64,000 nt of DNA from Gastracanthus pulcherrimus (taxonomy: Eukaryota > Arthropoda > Insecta > Hymenoptera > Pteromalidae). Positions 63,219-64,000 of the stretch are shown in pieces. Made by a program: the position numbers and the translations under genes. The stretch's first letter is position 1, and each line of letters opens with the position of its first letter. The notes under the pieces are model-generated. The model was not told where the DNA came from. It saw nothing but the letters and a program-made list of their open reading frames with translations, and searched no databases. The stretch is from NCBI GenBank assembly GCA_949152435.1, contig OX424575.1:78770473-78834472 (forward strand), written 5' to 3'.

Positions 63219-64000
63219 CCTTAAGGATGCCATGCGCCCGAGATTCTAAAATCCTTAATTTAAAAAAAAAATTATTTATTTTTGCACTAACGTTTTCTAA
63301 TCACATAAATTAAGAAAACAAAATCCTTGTTTTAAAAAGAAATCACCTCAAAGATTCCAAATGTAGACAAAAATTGATTAATATGGCTAAAAAGAGAACT
63401 AGCTTCAAACTTGTTCTGGCGATGAATTGTTCATCCGATCAAGTATTCCGTGGATGTATCCATTCTAAGCTATAAAATTAAGAGAATAATGGATCAAATT
63501 AATGTTAGATAAAGATTGAAGAATACTATGCTATTTGGAATGTTTAATTGTTTAAAACATCAATTTTTTAGTACGTTTTACAATATAAATACTCTTAAAT
63601 ATACGTCTATTTTCAAAACCGTACCAACATATTGTTCAAAATATAGTTTTGAAAATACTCCATTAAATTTCAGGAGAATCCGTTAAAAGTTTTATCGTCA
63701 GAACTATTTTGAATCTGCAATCTTTATTAAATAATTAATTGTGAGTTTCATATTCAAAATCTTACATAAGAATTTCACAGTAAATCCTTCAATTTTCAGA
63801 ATGCAATGGACGTATAAAAGAATAGTTCTAGGATTCCATATACGATTTTTGTGATACTTTAAACACATGTAGAATAATAATGTATTGAAAAAACCGATTT
63901 TTTTACAAACTTTTTATCAAATCTCCAGTCTACGGCATCTTTAAGGGGGACAGGCGTGGGTTAATCCCCAAAAAAAAGACTTTTTTACGAGTCCAGAAAA
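63219..64000 (-). repeat. Right arm of the long inverted repeat (truncated by window)
   Basis: Starts ccttaaggatgccatgcgcccgag and ends at the window edge with acgagtccagaaaa, the inverse of the left arm start at 58412. Confidence 0.92.

Larger units (their letters stand above)
58284..64000. mobile_element. DNA element bounded by about 0.8-kb inverted repeats, right end beyond window
   Basis: 58412-59200 and 63219-64000 are inverted copies over about 780 bp at more than 90% identity by eye. Examples: gtggatgtatccattctaag, gatgaattgttcatccgatc and tttacgagtccagaaaa, all of which have inverse matches. The right arm is cut by the end of the window, and homology to the copy at 35 kb suggests that the left arm starts at or before 58255. 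Two small ORFs inside belong to an insect transposon-associated protein family. The superfamily is unknown. Confidence 0.85.

Overview
This is eukaryotic nuclear DNA made almost entirely of transposable elements. The mix (Polinton/Maverick, BEL/Pao and Ty3/gypsy LTR elements, CR1-like, RTE and R1 LINEs, mariner, Helitron), the low GC and the (TA)n, (CA)n and (CAAA)n microsatellites suggest an arthropod, most likely an insect and perhaps a hymenopteran. That placement is an inference. No host protein-coding gene and no convincing tRNA or rRNA gene was recognised.

Layout. 1-4216 is a decayed Ty3/gypsy pol (+ strand) with a 0.9-kb non-coding insertion. About 7.2-23.2 kb is a minus-strand Polinton remnant with recognisable pieces of DNA polymerase B, packaging ATPase, a core-like hydrophobic protein, a conserved Polinton protein, retroviral-type integrase, a penton-like capsid protein and a small glycine-rich protein. 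A BEL/Pao retrotransposon (13318-22636, 5-bp duplication GACCT) splits the polymerase gene. Inside that BEL element lies a LINE-ORF1-like fragment, and beside or within it a mariner (15921-17211). A second gypsy element (23191-34843) abuts the N-terminal end of the polymerase. It has no 5' LTR, and its 3' LTR was later split by a CR1-like LINE (about 29918-34100, minus strand).

34.9-36.0 kb holds a diverged copy of a terminal-repeat family seen again at 58 kb, a (TA)n tract and a 180-bp duplication. About 36.8-43.6 kb is a Helitron remnant (OTU-like, Rep, PIF1-type helicase, RPA-like OB fold) whose Rep HUH motif is destroyed. 44.2-47.0 kb is an RTE LINE with a 15-bp-duplication insertion of an R1-clade LINE tail. 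47936-53329 is a complete but nearly non-coding BEL-type element (duplication TCCAT). 55.5-58.3 kb has two fold-back structures around a LINE fragment. 58412-64000 is bounded by inverted repeats of about 0.8 kb with fragments of an insect transposon protein inside; its right arm runs off the window.

The elements do not form one pathway. They are layers of successive insertions, datable relative to each other from which interrupts which. The most unusual signals are a strongly strand-biased GCGACC hexamer spread over coding and non-coding parts of the second gypsy element, a LINE whose ORF1 and ORF2 share one frame across a single TGA, and a Helitron that carries an RPA-like exon pair but has lost both catalytic histidines.
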